Shown here: positions 14,976-23,885 of the stretch, piece by piece
Numbering within the stretch: position 1 is the stretch's first letter
How the letters are laid out: every line of letters begins with the position of its first letter
Assembly (NCBI RefSeq): GCF_000300855.1
Contig: NZ_ALJF01000017.1
Location: forward strand, 1-39,725
Length of the DNA: 39,725 bases
Direction: 5' to 3'
Source of the DNA: Agrobacterium albertimagni AOL15
GTDB lineage: Bacteria > Pseudomonadota > Alphaproteobacteria > Rhizobiales > Rhizobiaceae
Made by a program: the position numbers and the translations under genes
The notes under the pieces: generated by a model
Told to the model about the DNA's origin: nothing
What the model saw: only the letters and a program-made list of their open reading frames with translations
The model's database searches: none

Positions 14976-16155
14976 TCACGAGCGGCTGCGGTCTGCGATG
15001 TCCGCGCATCAACTCGACGCTATTGTCGCCACTGCACCTGAGAACGTCCTCTACACCAGCGGGTTCTGGTCGCTGCCACAATGGATACGGCGCGGCCCCC
15101 AGGCTTTCGTCGTCTGGACTTCAGGTGAAGCCGATGGCCAGCCGGTCGTCATCGCCGGCACATCGACGCTGGACCTGGTGGCCGATCAACATGTGGCAGC
15201 GAGAATACGCCGATATGGCGCCTTCCCCATCGATCACGCGCCGTCTGTTGAGCTCGACCCGGTCAGCGCCCGTCAGGCGGTGCTTCATGCGCTTGCCGAT
15301 GATGGTGACGCGATCAAGGCCCTTGTCCTGGAAATCCGGCAGGCCGGACTTGAGAAAGGCCGGATCGGCATTGACGAAATGGGGCTTCTCCCCGGCGACA
15401 CCGAACGACTGCGGAGCGACCTGCCCGGTGTGACATGGGTCATGGCGGCATCGGTCCTTCGCAACATCCGTGCCGTCAAGACGCCACTGGAGATCGACCG
15501 GCTCAGAACGGTCGCGGCCATTACCGAAAGGTCGGTCGCGGCGGCACTCGCCATCGCCACCGAGGGCGTGACCGAAATCGAGCTCTCCCGTGCATTTCAC
15601 GGCCAAACGGTTCGCGAAGATGCTGTCCCCGTTCTCGGTTGTATCGGTTTTGGCGAACGCAGCGCCCTTATGAACGTCCAGCCTTCCGAGCGACGGCTGC
15701 GCCAGGGCGACATCATCCGCTTCGACGTGGGCGGTCACTATTGCAATTACCGTGCCGATATTGCCCGGATCGCCAGCCTGGGTTCCCCCTCCAGGGAGAT
15801 CCAAGCGAAATATGATGCCCTGAACAGGGGCGTTCAACGCGGCATCGAACTGATCCGGCCGGGCATTGCTGCTCGCGATGTCTTCCAGGCTGTTGTCGAG
15901 ACTGTCCGGCGCGAAGGGATCGCTCAGTATCAGCGAAGCCATGTCGGACACGGCATCGGCCTTGACGGCTACGACGCACCGCTGCTTTCGGCAACAAGCA
16001 CAGACGTGCTCGAAGAAGGCATGATTGTCTGCATCGAGACGCCCTATTACGAGCTCGGTCGGGTCGGCCTGCAGGTCGAGGACATGCTCGTCGTCCGGGC
16101 CGACGGCGCAGAGATGCTGTCGAACAACGGCACCAGCATGACGGTGCTGGGCTGA
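14965..16155 (+). CDS. M24-family metallohydrolase (Xaa-Pro aminopeptidase-like)
   Basis: The 396-residue protein has a creatinase-type N-terminal domain (about residues 1-165) and a pita-bread M24 domain. All five metal ligands are present: D254 in RFDVGG, D265 in YRADIAR, H329 in HVGHGIG, E358 in CIETP and E372 in QVEDM. Family members cleave Xaa-Pro peptides or small amides such as creatine and ectoine, so the substrate is not fixed by sequence. Its place between an IclR regulator and a PLP enzyme, followed by a TctCBA importer, suggests catabolism of an imported small molecule rather than peptide turnover. AGGGAGG lies about 11 bases before the ATG. Confidence 0.9.
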   Translation: MLLNHERLRSAMSAHQLDAIVATAPENVLYTSGFWSLPQWIRRGPQAFVVWTSGEADGQPVVIAGTSTLDLVADQHVAARIRRYGAFPIDHAPSVELDPVSARQAVLHALADDGDAIKALVLEIRQAGLEKGRIGIDEMGLLPGDTERLRSDLPGVTWVMAASVLRNIRAVKTPLEIDRLRTVAAITERSVAAALAIATEGVTEIELSRAFHGQTVREDAVPVLGCIGFGERSALMNVQPSERRLRQGDIIRFDVGGHYCNYRADIARIASLGSPSREIQAKYDALNRGVQRGIELIRPGIAARDVFQAVVETVRREGIAQYQRSHVGHGIGLDGYDAPLLSATSTDVLEEGMIVCIETPYYELGRVGLQVEDMLVVRADGAEMLSNNGTSMTVLG

Positions 16156-17414
16156 TGGCTCGCGCTGCGGCATATGCTTGCTACCGATGTGGGCAGGAGT
16201 TCCCTCTCGATCTTGCGATCGAGTCCAAGGGATGCCCAACCTGCTTTTCTGAGGCGCCATCGAATTTCCATATGGTCTATCGACGCGCTGTTGGCCGGCC
16301 GCCGGTCGGCTCGGACAGGTCCCTGCCCTCGCTATGGCGCTATGCGGACAGTCTGCCCTTCGACCGGCAGGATGCAATCTCGCTTGGCGAAGGCCTCACG
16401 CCGCTGCTGCCGGCGCCAAAGCTCGGCGCGGCCATCGGCGTCCCCGGTCTTCTCGTGAAGAACGAGGGTAACAACCCGACCTGGTCGCACAAGGATCGCT
16501 TTTCGACCGTCGCGATCACAGCAGCCGTGCAATCGGGCGCAAAACTGGTGGCAACAAGCTCGACTGGCAATGCGGGGGCATCCCTTGCTGCCTATGCCGC
16601 GCGGGCCGGACTTCCCTGTGTCGTCGCAACGCTTGCCGGATCGGCCGGCCCGATGCTGACGCAGATCCGGAAATACGGAGCCGAGGTCGTGCCCTTCGAG
16701 AACAAGTCAGACCGCTGGACTTTTCTGGCGGAAGGCGTGGCAAAGTTCGGATGGTTTGCGACCTCACCCTATCGCCACCCCGTCGTCGGCAGCCATCCGA
16801 TCGGCATCGAGGGTTACAAGACGATTGCGTTCGAGATCGTCGAACAGATGGGCGGCAAAGCTCCTGACTGGTGTGCCTTGCCGGTGTGTTACGGCGACGC
16901 TTTGGCCGGCGTCTGGCTCGGCTTTCGCGAGATGCTTCAGCGAGGCGCGATCGACAGGATGCCGAAACTGCTGGCAGCCGAGGTGCACGGGTCGCTGGAA
17001 CAGGCCATCGCGCAGCAGACGGATCGTATCCCGGATATGCCTGCAGCCTTTGACGCACTGGCCGTGTCGATCGGCGCGACCCGCAGCACCTTCCAGGCGC
17101 TGAAGGCACTGCGCGAAACGAAAGGCGCAGCCTTGGCGATCTCCAATGCGGGGCTGGTGTCCCTGCAGGAGAAAGTCGCCGCCACCGAAGGCCTGTTTCT
17201 CGAACTGTCCTCGACGATCCCGATTGCGGCAATCCGAGAGGCCAGACAGCGAGGCATCATCGACTGCGATGAAACGGTCGTGGCGGTAGTGACGGCATCC
17301 GGCCTGAAGGACACTGACCGATCCGCCTCGCCGGACACGGCATCGCCCTTTGGCGATGTCGAGAGCGCCCTTTCGGTCTTCGCAAACGGAGGACTGCACC
17401 GGCATCGGCCCTGA
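16155..17414 (+). CDS. Threonine-synthase-like PLP enzyme
   Basis: The 419-residue protein is a fold-type II PLP enzyme of the threonine synthase group. It begins with a zinc-ribbon-like pair of CxxC motifs (C9, C12, C27, C30). The PLP lysine is K113 in SHKDR, and STGNAGASLAAYAARAG is the substrate loop. The usual glycine-rich phosphate loop is altered to PVCYGDALAG. Such proteins perform elimination or replacement on hydroxy or phospho amino acids. Its start overlaps the M24 gene stop (TGATG), so both enzymes are made together. Because the operon is catabolic in layout, true threonine synthesis is unlikely, and lyase or dehydratase activity on the M24 product is a better guess. Confidence 0.87.
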   Translation: MARAAAYACYRCGQEFPLDLAIESKGCPTCFSEAPSNFHMVYRRAVGRPPVGSDRSLPSLWRYADSLPFDRQDAISLGEGLTPLLPAPKLGAAIGVPGLLVKNEGNNPTWSHKDRFSTVAITAAVQSGAKLVATSSTGNAGASLAAYAARAGLPCVVATLAGSAGPMLTQIRKYGAEVVPFENKSDRWTFLAEGVAKFGWFATSPYRHPVVGSHPIGIEGYKTIAFEIVEQMGGKAPDWCALPVCYGDALAGVWLGFREMLQRGAIDRMPKLLAAEVHGSLEQAIAQQTDRIPDMPAAFDALAVSIGATRSTFQALKALRETKGAALAISNAGLVSLQEKVAATEGLFLELSSTIPIAAIREARQRGIIDCDETVVAVVTASGLKDTDRSASPDTASPFGDVESALSVFANGGLHRHRP

Positions 17415-17452
17415 CGGGCCGGCCGCGCGCACGCATTTTAAGAAGAAGGGGA

Positions 17453-18427
17453 ATGTTCATGCCTATGGAAAGACGAAAATTTATAGCAGCGACCGCATTT
17501 TTGACGACGATCGCACCGCGCATGTCGTGGTCGCAAAAAAGCGCCTATCCAGCGGAGAATCCAACTCTGATTGTCGGCTTTGCTGCCGGAGGTGCCGGCG
17601 ATATCGCCACCCGCGTTGTTGCCAATTATGTCAAAGAGGCACGCGGTGTCGTGGCCACGCCAGATTTTCGTCCTGGGGCTGGCGGCACGATCGCGACGGA
17701 TCAGGTGCGCCGCGCGCCTGCTGATGGATCGGTCCTGTCACTCTATTCGGTCAGCCCCCTGCTTGTTGCTCCGCATCTTCAGAAAGTCCCTTACGATTCC
17801 ACCCGCGATTTCACCTATATCGCAAGTTATGCCGGGATCTCGGTGCCCTGCTTCGTGCGCAGCGACAGCCCTTTCCAAACCTGGGACGCGCTTCTCGACT
17901 ATGCCCGCAAGGAACCGTCAAAGCTGCGGTGGGCAACCGCTGCACCCCGGGGCCTCGCCCATATCGCAACCGATGCGGCATTCCGTACGGAGAATGCGGA
18001 GGCGACCTTTGTGCCGTTCCGCGGTGGTGCCGATGCGGTGACGGCCCTGTTGGGCGGCCATATCGACATGGTCGTGTCCTCGGACTTCGGCCCGCATCTG
18101 GCCGCCGGCTCCGTACGCCTGCTCGCCGAAACCAGCCCAAATCCGAATGCGGGACATGCTGGGATAGTCAGTTTTGCTGAGCGGGGTTATCCGATTGCCA
18201 TTCCGGCATCCTATGGCCTGTTTGGACCAGCCGGTTTGCCGCAGGAGATCATTGCCTGGTGGGAAGATGCGATCGGAGAGATGATCGCCAGTCCGATGTA
18301 TGCCGACTTCATCCGGGTCATCAACGGCTATCCGCTGTTCCAGAAGAGCGATGAATTTACGCAAATGGCCGGGCAGGCCTTTACGCGGATCGGACAGCAG
18401 ATCGATGAGATGGGGATCCGTCTATGA
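17453..18427 (+). CDS. TctC-type solute-binding protein of a tripartite tricarboxylate transporter
   Basis: The protein of about 322 residues is a periplasmic binding protein of the Bug/TctC family. It has an RRKF twin-arginine-like motif followed by a hydrophobic stretch, so export may use Tat. Family features are PTLIVGFAAGGAGDIATRV, RPGAGGTIATDQVRRAPADG and VPFRGGADAVTALLGGHIDM. Bug proteins bind carboxylated compounds. The start may be ATG 17453, 17459 or 17465, and AAGAAGGGG lies just upstream. The gene is the first of a complete tctCBA set and overlaps tctB as ATGA. Confidence 0.92.
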   Translation: MFMPMERRKFIAATAFLTTIAPRMSWSQKSAYPAENPTLIVGFAAGGAGDIATRVVANYVKEARGVVATPDFRPGAGGTIATDQVRRAPADGSVLSLYSVSPLLVAPHLQKVPYDSTRDFTYIASYAGISVPCFVRSDSPFQTWDALLDYARKEPSKLRWATAAPRGLAHIATDAAFRTENAEATFVPFRGGADAVTALLGGHIDMVVSSDFGPHLAAGSVRLLAETSPNPNAGHAGIVSFAERGYPIAIPASYGLFGPAGLPQEIIAWWEDAIGEMIASPMYADFIRVINGYPLFQKSDEFTQMAGQAFTRIGQQIDEMGIRL

Positions 18428-18849
18428 ACATTACCCGCCTTGTCCCTTACACCCTGATGGTCCTTGGCCTTGGCGCGGCGGTGAACGCCGCCAGTCTCCA
18501 GCTTTGGGCCTATGGAGAACCCGGTTCAGGCCTGTTCCCCTTTCTGGCCGCACTTCTCCTGGTTTGCACAAGCCTCGGATGCAGCCTGGAAAAGACGGCA
18601 GCAACCGAACCCGTCGAGCTTCCCCGTCTCTTGACCTATTGCGCCGCGCTTGGGCTTTTCTGCCTGATGCTGCAATTGATCGGATTTGCGCTCTCGGCAT
18701 TCCTCTTTCTTGTTGCCGTCTTCAGGTTCATCGAACGGATGGACTGGACCTGGTCACTGCTTCTGGCCTTCGCCTTTGCCTTTTCGACCTGGGGCTTGTT
18801 CGAAGGGCTTCTGTCTGTGCCGCTTCCGCGCGGCGAATGGAGGCTGTGA
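18424..18849 (+). CDS. TctB-type small membrane subunit
   Basis: The 141-residue protein matches the small, four-helix TctB subunit of tripartite tricarboxylate transporters. Hydrophobic segments lie at about residues 8-26, 36-54, 68-100 (two helices close together) and 108-128. The YGEPGSGLFPFLAALLL segment is characteristic of the family. Its start overlaps the tctC stop as ATGA, and its stop overlaps the tctA start as TGATG, so the three subunits are translationally coupled. Confidence 0.9.
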   Translation: MNITRLVPYTLMVLGLGAAVNAASLQLWAYGEPGSGLFPFLAALLLVCTSLGCSLEKTAATEPVELPRLLTYCAALGLFCLMLQLIGFALSAFLFLVAVFRFIERMDWTWSLLLAFAFAFSTWGLFEGLLSVPLPRGEWRL

Positions 18850-20348
18850 TGCTCGATTCCTTTTCTCAACTGGTCATGGGTCTCGGCATAGCGCTCGAAC
18901 CCACCCACCTCGCCATTGCGCTCCTCGGCGCAATCCTGGGAACAGCCGTCGGCGTTCTTCCAGGTCTTGGGCCGTCTGCGACAGTCAGCCTCCTGCTCCC
19001 GGTCACGATGATGCTCGACCAGACCGGCGCGATCATCCTGCTCGCCGGCATCTATTACGGCTCGCTCTATGGCGGGTCTATCACCTCTGTCCTGATGCGC
19101 GTGCCGGGCGAAGCTGCCAGCCTTGTGAGTTGCTTCGACGGTTATCCGATGGCGCAACAGGGCCGCGCGGGCGCTGCCCTTGGCATCAGCGCCTTTGGCA
19201 GTTTCATTGCCGGCATCAGTGCGACCCTTGCCATCACGATCGTCGGTCCGGCCTTCACCTCGGTTGCTCTCGCCTTCGGCCCCATCGAAAAGACATCAAT
19301 CGTGGCGCTCGGCTTAGTGCTGGCCGCCAGCATCGGCGAAGGGTCGCGCATCAGAGCCTGGACGATGGTCTCGCTCGGCCTTCTGCTGTCGACGGTCGGC
19401 GTCGACCTGATATCCGGCGAGGAGCGCTTCGCCTTCGGGGTCAGCTATCTGCGCGACGGATTCAATATCGCCGTCCTTGCCATGGGCCTGTTCGGCGTCA
19501 GCGAAATGCTGATGCTGATAGAGCGGAAAGCATCGCCAAACACCGCTCCGATGCCGTCCTACCGTTTAAGGGACCTGCTTCCAACGGCGACCGACTGGAA
19601 GGTTTCGACCGGCCCCATCGCACGCGGGACAGTGCTCGGTTTTTTTCTCGGGCTGATGCCCGGCGGCGGCGCACTCGTTGCCGGCTTCGCCAGCTACATG
19701 CTGGAGAAAAAGATCTCACCGTCGCCCGAACGTTTCGGCAAGGGCGCGATCGAGGGTGTCGCTGGACCGGAAAGCGCCAACAACGCCGCCGCCCAGGCAA
19801 GCTTCATTCCCATGCTTTGCCTTGGCATTCCGGCCAATGCTGTCATCGGCATCATCATGGGCGCGCTGCTGATGCAGAATGTCGTGCCGGGTCCGCAGAT
19901 CCTGACCGAACATCCCGACCTTTTCTGGGGCATCGTCGCCAGCATGCTGGTCGGCAACGCCATGCTGATCATTCTCAACGTACCCCTGATCCGGGTGTTC
20001 GTGCTGCTTTTGAGGATTCCGCAGTCCATGATGGCGCCGCTCATCGTGCTCTTCTGCGTCGTTGGCGCATTCAGCATGAACAACAGTCTGTTCGATGTCG
20101 GCGTGGTGATCGGATGCGGCGTCATCGCCTATGGGCTGCGCAAGGCCGGCTTCGATCTGGCTCCGCTGCTGCTCGCCTTCCTGCTGGGATCGCTGTTCGA
20201 GGAAAACCTTCGGCAGGGACTGATCCTTAGCCTCGGCAATCCGCTGGTCTTCCTCGACAGTCCGATCAGCCTGACGGTGATCCTCTTCACGATCGCCGTC
20301 TTGATGGCCCCGCTGGCAAAGGCACTGAAAACCCGGATGGCACGTTAG
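18849..20348 (+). CDS. TctA-type large membrane subunit
   Basis: The 499-residue protein is the large permease subunit of a tripartite tricarboxylate transporter, with about twelve hydrophobic segments. Family motifs are present: GVLPGLGPSATVSLLLP near residue 40 and the repeat-like EGVAGPESANNAAAQASF with PMLCLGIP near residue 310. I chose ATG 18849, which overlaps the tctB stop; the frame is open further upstream but only as a shadow of tctB and tctC. The operon ends here, and a hairpin follows at 20364. Confidence 0.93.
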   Translation: MLDSFSQLVMGLGIALEPTHLAIALLGAILGTAVGVLPGLGPSATVSLLLPVTMMLDQTGAIILLAGIYYGSLYGGSITSVLMRVPGEAASLVSCFDGYPMAQQGRAGAALGISAFGSFIAGISATLAITIVGPAFTSVALAFGPIEKTSIVALGLVLAASIGEGSRIRAWTMVSLGLLLSTVGVDLISGEERFAFGVSYLRDGFNIAVLAMGLFGVSEMLMLIERKASPNTAPMPSYRLRDLLPTATDWKVSTGPIARGTVLGFFLGLMPGGGALVAGFASYMLEKKISPSPERFGKGAIEGVAGPESANNAAAQASFIPMLCLGIPANAVIGIIMGALLMQNVVPGPQILTEHPDLFWGIVASMLVGNAMLIILNVPLIRVFVLLLRIPQSMMAPLIVLFCVVGAFSMNNSLFDVGVVIGCGVIAYGLRKAGFDLAPLLLAFLLGSLFEENLRQGLILSLGNPLVFLDSPISLTVILFTIAVLMAPLAKALKTRMAR

Positions 20349-20363
20349 CCCTGCTAAAAGCTG

Positions 20364-20393
20364 AATGGCGCGATGTCAGCTCATCGCGCTATT
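20364..20393 (+). terminator. Probable terminator of the iclR-tctA operon
   Basis: A 12-bp stem (AATGGCGCGATG pairing with CATCGCGCTATT, one G-T pair) with the loop TCAGCT begins 16 bases after the tctA stop. The T-rich tail is short, so termination may be partial. Confidence 0.55.
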
Positions 20394-20555
20394 GTCAGAG
20401 ACACAGGGTTCATTCGCGGCCCAGCGACCCGAAATACTGCGTCAAAGGCGAAGTCCAGAACGCACCATCCCGCGCTGCTGCGGCCCCCAGGACATCTTGC
20501 CAAACTAAGCCTTGGATTCTATTGTAGGTTATATCACTACTTTCTGAGGTTCGTC

Positions 20556-20795
20556 ATGGAAGAAGCCGTTTCCGCCGCAGATGCGAATCGTCGTTTCTCC
20601 GTCCTTCTGCGGGGTGTGCGGGAGGGCAACAGCTATGTGGTCACCAGCCACGGCAAGCCTGTCGCCCGTATCCTGCCGGCGGACGCACAGGAGGAAACGA
20701 CATCCGGCGCGCGCTCCGCCCTGCTGTCGCGCCTTGCCAAACAGCCGGTTGTCGACGCGGGCCGCTGGTCGCGCGATGAGCTTTACGAGGACTGA
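20556..20795 (+). CDS. Phd/YefM-type antitoxin
   Basis: The 79-residue protein has the Phd/YefM N-terminal DNA-binding fold (VSAADANRRFSVLLRGVREG, then SYVVTSHGKPVARILP) and a C-terminal tail that would wrap and neutralise the toxin. The start is ATG 20556, with GAGG at 20546-20549; upstream codons in the same frame have no similarity. It ends 2 bases before a PIN-domain toxin gene, the standard order. The pair lies between the transporter operon and a convergent biosynthetic pair and could stabilise the cargo. Confidence 0.87.
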   Translation: MEEAVSAADANRRFSVLLRGVREGNSYVVTSHGKPVARILPADAQEETTSGARSALLSRLAKQPVVDAGRWSRDELYED

Positions 20796-20797
20796 AC

Positions 20798-21253
20798 GTG
20801 AAGGTCGCTTTCGACACCAATGTTCTCGCCTATGCGGAGGGCGTGAACAACAGCGAGAAGCGGGATATCGCGCTTGATCTGCTGCAACGGATTTCCCAGA
20901 CATCGGTCGTGATCCCGGTTCAGGCCCTCGGTGAACTCTTCCACGTCCTGGTGCGCAAGGCGGGCAAAAGCCGCGGCGATGCGCGTGATGCGGTCCTTGG
21001 CTGGCGCGATACGTTTCCGGTTGCGGCTACCACCGCCGAGACGATGGTCACGGCCATGGATCTCGTCAGCGATCACCAGTTCAGCATCTGGGATGCCGTC
21101 ATCCTCACGGTCGCCTCGCAGGCTGGTTGCCGTATCCTGTTGTCGGAAGACATGCATGAGGGCTTTACATGGGGCGGCGTGACGGTCGTCAATCCCTTCG
21201 CCGACGCGCGGCATGAACTGCTCACCATCCTCCTGGGCGAAGGATCTGGATAG
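20798..21253 (+). CDS. VapC-like PIN-domain toxin
   Basis: The 151-residue protein is a PIN-domain ribonuclease. The acidic residues of the active site are visible: D6 in FDTNVLAY, a glutamate in ALGELFHVL, D101 in SIWDAVILT, and the late acidic pair in LLSEDMHEG. VapC toxins cut tRNA or rRNA and stop growth until neutralised by the partner antitoxin. The partner here is the Phd-type protein 2 bases upstream. The protein appears full length and active. Confidence 0.87.
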   Translation: MKVAFDTNVLAYAEGVNNSEKRDIALDLLQRISQTSVVIPVQALGELFHVLVRKAGKSRGDARDAVLGWRDTFPVAATTAETMVTAMDLVSDHQFSIWDAVILTVASQAGCRILLSEDMHEGFTWGGVTVVNPFADARHELLTILLGEGSG

Positions 21254-21557
21254 AGCAGTTCGGACACGAATGGATATGCTCCATATCGATGCCCTGCAGA
21301 TGGCCGCCTTACAGAAGAAAATGAAGAGTATCGGAGCTTTCAGCATAGCGACGGCCCTGCCTGAAGGGCCGTGAAAGCGGGAATTCTCGACACGCTTTTG
21401 ACGGAGACAGGGACGCCGCAGGAGGTTTAGCACTGCGCCGCGAAGCGGAAACCGGGATCGACGTCCCCCGGCAAAAGCGTTCCGTGTGGGGCGACTTTTT
21501 TGCCTCGCTCGAATGACGACGTCCCGCGCTGCCCTGTTGCTTGGTACTCATGTTGGA
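21254..21557. terminator. Convergent intergenic region with a strong hairpin
   Basis: No gene is seen between the toxin (plus strand) and the PLP enzyme (minus strand). The stretch holds an 8-bp perfect stem, ACGGCCCT (21351-21358) and AGGGCCGT (21365-21372), flanked by outer arms GCTTTC (21336-21341) and GAAAGC (21373-21378). It has no T tract on either side. A bidirectional transcription stop or a processed RNA structure are both possible. Confidence 0.4.
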
Positions 21558-22568
21558 TCAACCGTTTTGCAGCTGGCGCCGCGACCAGTCGATATGCGTC
21601 CAGGCGTCTTCGCGCGCCGGCGCGATGCGCAAGAGCTTCGACGGTGCGGCTCTCCTTACAGACGGCCATCCTTGAAGGCTTTCCAGCCAGTGGTCAGAAT
21701 AGACCGTGGTCTGGTAGCGATAGCCCTCGTCCGGCAGGATCACAGCGACAGCTTGGTTCGGGTGCGTCCTAGTGAACCAGTCCGCCACGAGATGGGCAGC
21801 ACCGCTGGTCGGACCGACGAACATGGCGTGATGCCGATAGAGGTCCCGGGTGGCGGCAAACGCCTGAAACGCACCGACCCAATGGACTTCGTCGATCAGG
21901 GTATGATCGAGGTTCTTCGGCACAATGCTGTTGCCGAGGCCGCGCAGCAGACGAGGACCAGCCTGATGCCCGAACAGAACGCTGTTGTTGGTATCCACCG
22001 CAATTGCTCGCAACCCCGGAAACAGCCGGCGCAGATAGCTTGCCGTGCCACACAGCGAGCCGCCCGATCCGACACAACCAACCAGGCAGTCGATGCGACC
22101 GACCTTCTCGACAAGGATTTCAGCAAGCCGCGCATAGGCGGCAGGATTGTCGGGATTATCATATTGTTGCGGCCAGAAGGCATCCGGTCGGCTGTCGAGG
22201 ATACGATGAAGTGCGGCAAGGCGGCCGCCCTGATTACCAGTGCGCCCCACGTCTTCCACCAGGATAACGGATGCACCAAGTTGCTCCAGTCTCGCCTTGA
22301 ACGACGCATCCATGAGGCTCGTGGCACTGACGATCGTCAGCGTATAGCCACGCTCGACCGACAGCATCGCGAGCGCCAGGGCAAAGGTGCCGGAGCTCGT
22401 CTCAATGATATGACTGCCTCGCTTCAGGAGCCCGCGCTCTTCGGCCCGATCCAGCATGAAACGGGCAGGCAGCAGCTTCATCAGGCGAAACTGCGCGGCA
22501 TGGAGGTTTGCTGAGAGCGGGACGATCCGGGGGGTCTCAAAATCCGAAAGATAGCTTTCAATGGTCAT
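21558..22568 (-). CDS. Cysteine-synthase-fold PLP enzyme of unknown substrate
   Basis: The 336-residue protein is a fold-type II PLP enzyme of the cysteine synthase/cystathionine beta-synthase group. The PLP lysine aligns to the K in RLMKLLPARFML, where the family usually has SVKDRPA. The substrate loop is TSSGTFALALA instead of TSGNTG, and the phosphate loop GSGGSLCGT is normal. The altered substrate loop argues against ordinary cysteine synthesis. ATG 22568 overlaps the GHMP kinase stop as ATGA, so kinase and PLP enzyme are made together. A plausible role is beta-replacement or elimination on a phosphorylated amino acid made by the kinase, as SbnA uses O-phosphoserine; this is inference. 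Confidence 0.82.
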   Translation of the reverse strand: MTIESYLSDFETPRIVPLSANLHAAQFRLMKLLPARFMLDRAEERGLLKRGSHIIETSSGTFALALAMLSVERGYTLTIVSATSLMDASFKARLEQLGASVILVEDVGRTGNQGGRLAALHRILDSRPDAFWPQQYDNPDNPAAYARLAEILVEKVGRIDCLVGCVGSGGSLCGTASYLRRLFPGLRAIAVDTNNSVLFGHQAGPRLLRGLGNSIVPKNLDHTLIDEVHWVGAFQAFAATRDLYRHHAMFVGPTSGAAHLVADWFTRTHPNQAVAVILPDEGYRYQTTVYSDHWLESLQGWPSVRRAAPSKLLRIAPAREDAWTHIDWSRRQLQNG

Positions 22569-23542
22569 TCCAGCACCCATGCCGGCGCACCGTCCGCATT
22601 CACCGCGAAGCGGATGATATCGGTGAACCCTTCCCTCTCAGCAGCACGCGCAAGGCTCTCGGCCCGATCCGCTGCACTGTCCTCGCGCGCATCAAGGAGG
22701 ATGCCCATCCGGTTGCCGCTATGCGCAACCTGCACGCCAAGGCCGCCACCGGTCTGCGCCAAGCGGACGAAGTCGCCATACCGCCGCTTCGGCAGATAGC
22801 CCTGGTTGATCCGGGCACTGGCTGTTGCGACCCGACCGATGGATCTCGCATCCTGCAGCGCAATCGCGTGGCGCACATGTCCCCGCAGAACCCGGAAGGT
22901 TTCGATCTCCGTGCTGGTGTAGCGGGCGGGCGGCATGTCGACCGTATCGACCGGTTGGTCCTCCGATGAGGAAAAGCCGATGACGTAAAGCGGTGGATAA
23001 TCGCCGGGCAGATAGTCGAGCACCCTCCCCTTGCGATGGGCAAACAGCACGGCCTGTCCAACAAAGGCGATCGCATCTGTCGCGGTCTCGGCAGCAACGG
23101 CAAGGCGGCACAAGGTCGTGCGGCTGATCTGCGAATGGGCCGCCGCCGCAATGGCGTAAATGCTCGCCACGACATCGGCGGTCGACGATCCGTAGCCACA
23201 CCCAAGCGGAATCGTGCTTTCGATTGTCAGGCAGCCCTCGGCATCTGGATGACCCAGCGCATCAAGCGCGAGCCGGGCCGCGCGGGCCGCCTTGGTTCTG
23301 CCTTCGGGGCGGGTGCGTATGCCCGGTCCGGCATCAGGCCAGAATGTGACATGCGATTGTTTGCCCGGAAGCGGGAGCGTGAGCAGACCTCGGTGGAGCC
23401 TGCCGTCATCGTCTGGAAAGACACCCTGGAGAATTTCGCCGTGATGGGCCATGGCCGTGCCGCAGCCAACCTGCAGGGATGGTGATGCCATGCCACCGGC
23501 GGTGATCGCCGTCGAAGGACGGCTCGCATCTGACTGGGCCAT
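22565..23542 (-). CDS. GHMP-family kinase (PduX/L-threonine-kinase-like)
   Basis: The 325-residue protein is a GHMP small-molecule kinase. The N-terminal GTAMAHHGEILQGVF resembles PduX-type L-threonine kinases. The ATP loop is IPLGCGYGSSTADV, matching the family PxGxGxGSSxA pattern, and a C-terminal TGGGLGVQVAHSG follows. Its likely product is a phosphorylated hydroxy amino acid. In Salmonella PduX serves cobalamin side-chain synthesis; no cobalamin gene lies nearby here, and the gene is coupled to a cysteine-synthase-like enzyme instead. GGGAGA lies 8 bases before the start. The pair forms a two-gene minus-strand operon. Confidence 0.83.
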   Translation of the reverse strand: MAQSDASRPSTAITAGGMASPSLQVGCGTAMAHHGEILQGVFPDDDGRLHRGLLTLPLPGKQSHVTFWPDAGPGIRTRPEGRTKAARAARLALDALGHPDAEGCLTIESTIPLGCGYGSSTADVVASIYAIAAAAHSQISRTTLCRLAVAAETATDAIAFVGQAVLFAHRKGRVLDYLPGDYPPLYVIGFSSSEDQPVDTVDMPPARYTSTEIETFRVLRGHVRHAIALQDARSIGRVATASARINQGYLPKRRYGDFVRLAQTGGGLGVQVAHSGNRMGILLDAREDSAADRAESLARAAEREGFTDIIRFAVNADGAPAWVLE

Positions 23543-23885
23543 GCCGCAATCTCCCGTGATTTATTCGCTTTCTCCGACTTTCCTACAAGTCTGCGCTTGC
23601 GTCCCTCCTCACATATCGGGAGTTGTCAGCCTTCTATGCTGCACTTTGGAGGTCTGCCTCCGGCAGGACAGAGTGTGTTCGATCGTCATCTCGGACGACC
23701 GATGGGTGATCTTGCGAGCCGGGCAACGCCCGGCGAGCTGCGGCGGTCCGCCTGGCACCACAGCCGCTCGTGCTGCGCTACAGCTTTTCGAGTGACCTTC
23801 GATCGGCCACAAAATCGAAGCGCACACGCTTTTGGGGGTGGAACCGGGCGCGACGTCCTTGCAACGCGGCGCCCGGTCCTGTCGT
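23543..23885. other. Intergenic region rich in hairpins, no gene seen
   Basis: The stretch between the kinase start and the DUF932 stop contains several GC-rich inverted repeats. GGAGG-TCTG-CCTCC (23648-23661) overlaps the alternative stem CTGCC-TCC-GGCAG (23654-23666), and GCCGGGC-AAC-GCCCGGC lies at 23718-23734. The overlap of two exclusive stems is suggestive of a regulatory RNA, but no T tract or open frame with family similarity supports any definite function. One of the stems could terminate DUF932 transcription. Confidence 0.3.

Noticed and set aside
14965..17414. Ectoine degradation (DoeA-like M24 plus a PLP enzyme)
   Set aside because: The other ectoine genes (deacetylase, cyclodeaminase, ectoine-specific transporter) are absent, and M24 sequence alone does not fix the substrate.
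18300..18848. Upstream extension of the tctA frame
   Set aside because: This part overlaps tctC and tctB in another frame, and the TctA family begins at 18849 with a coupled ATG.
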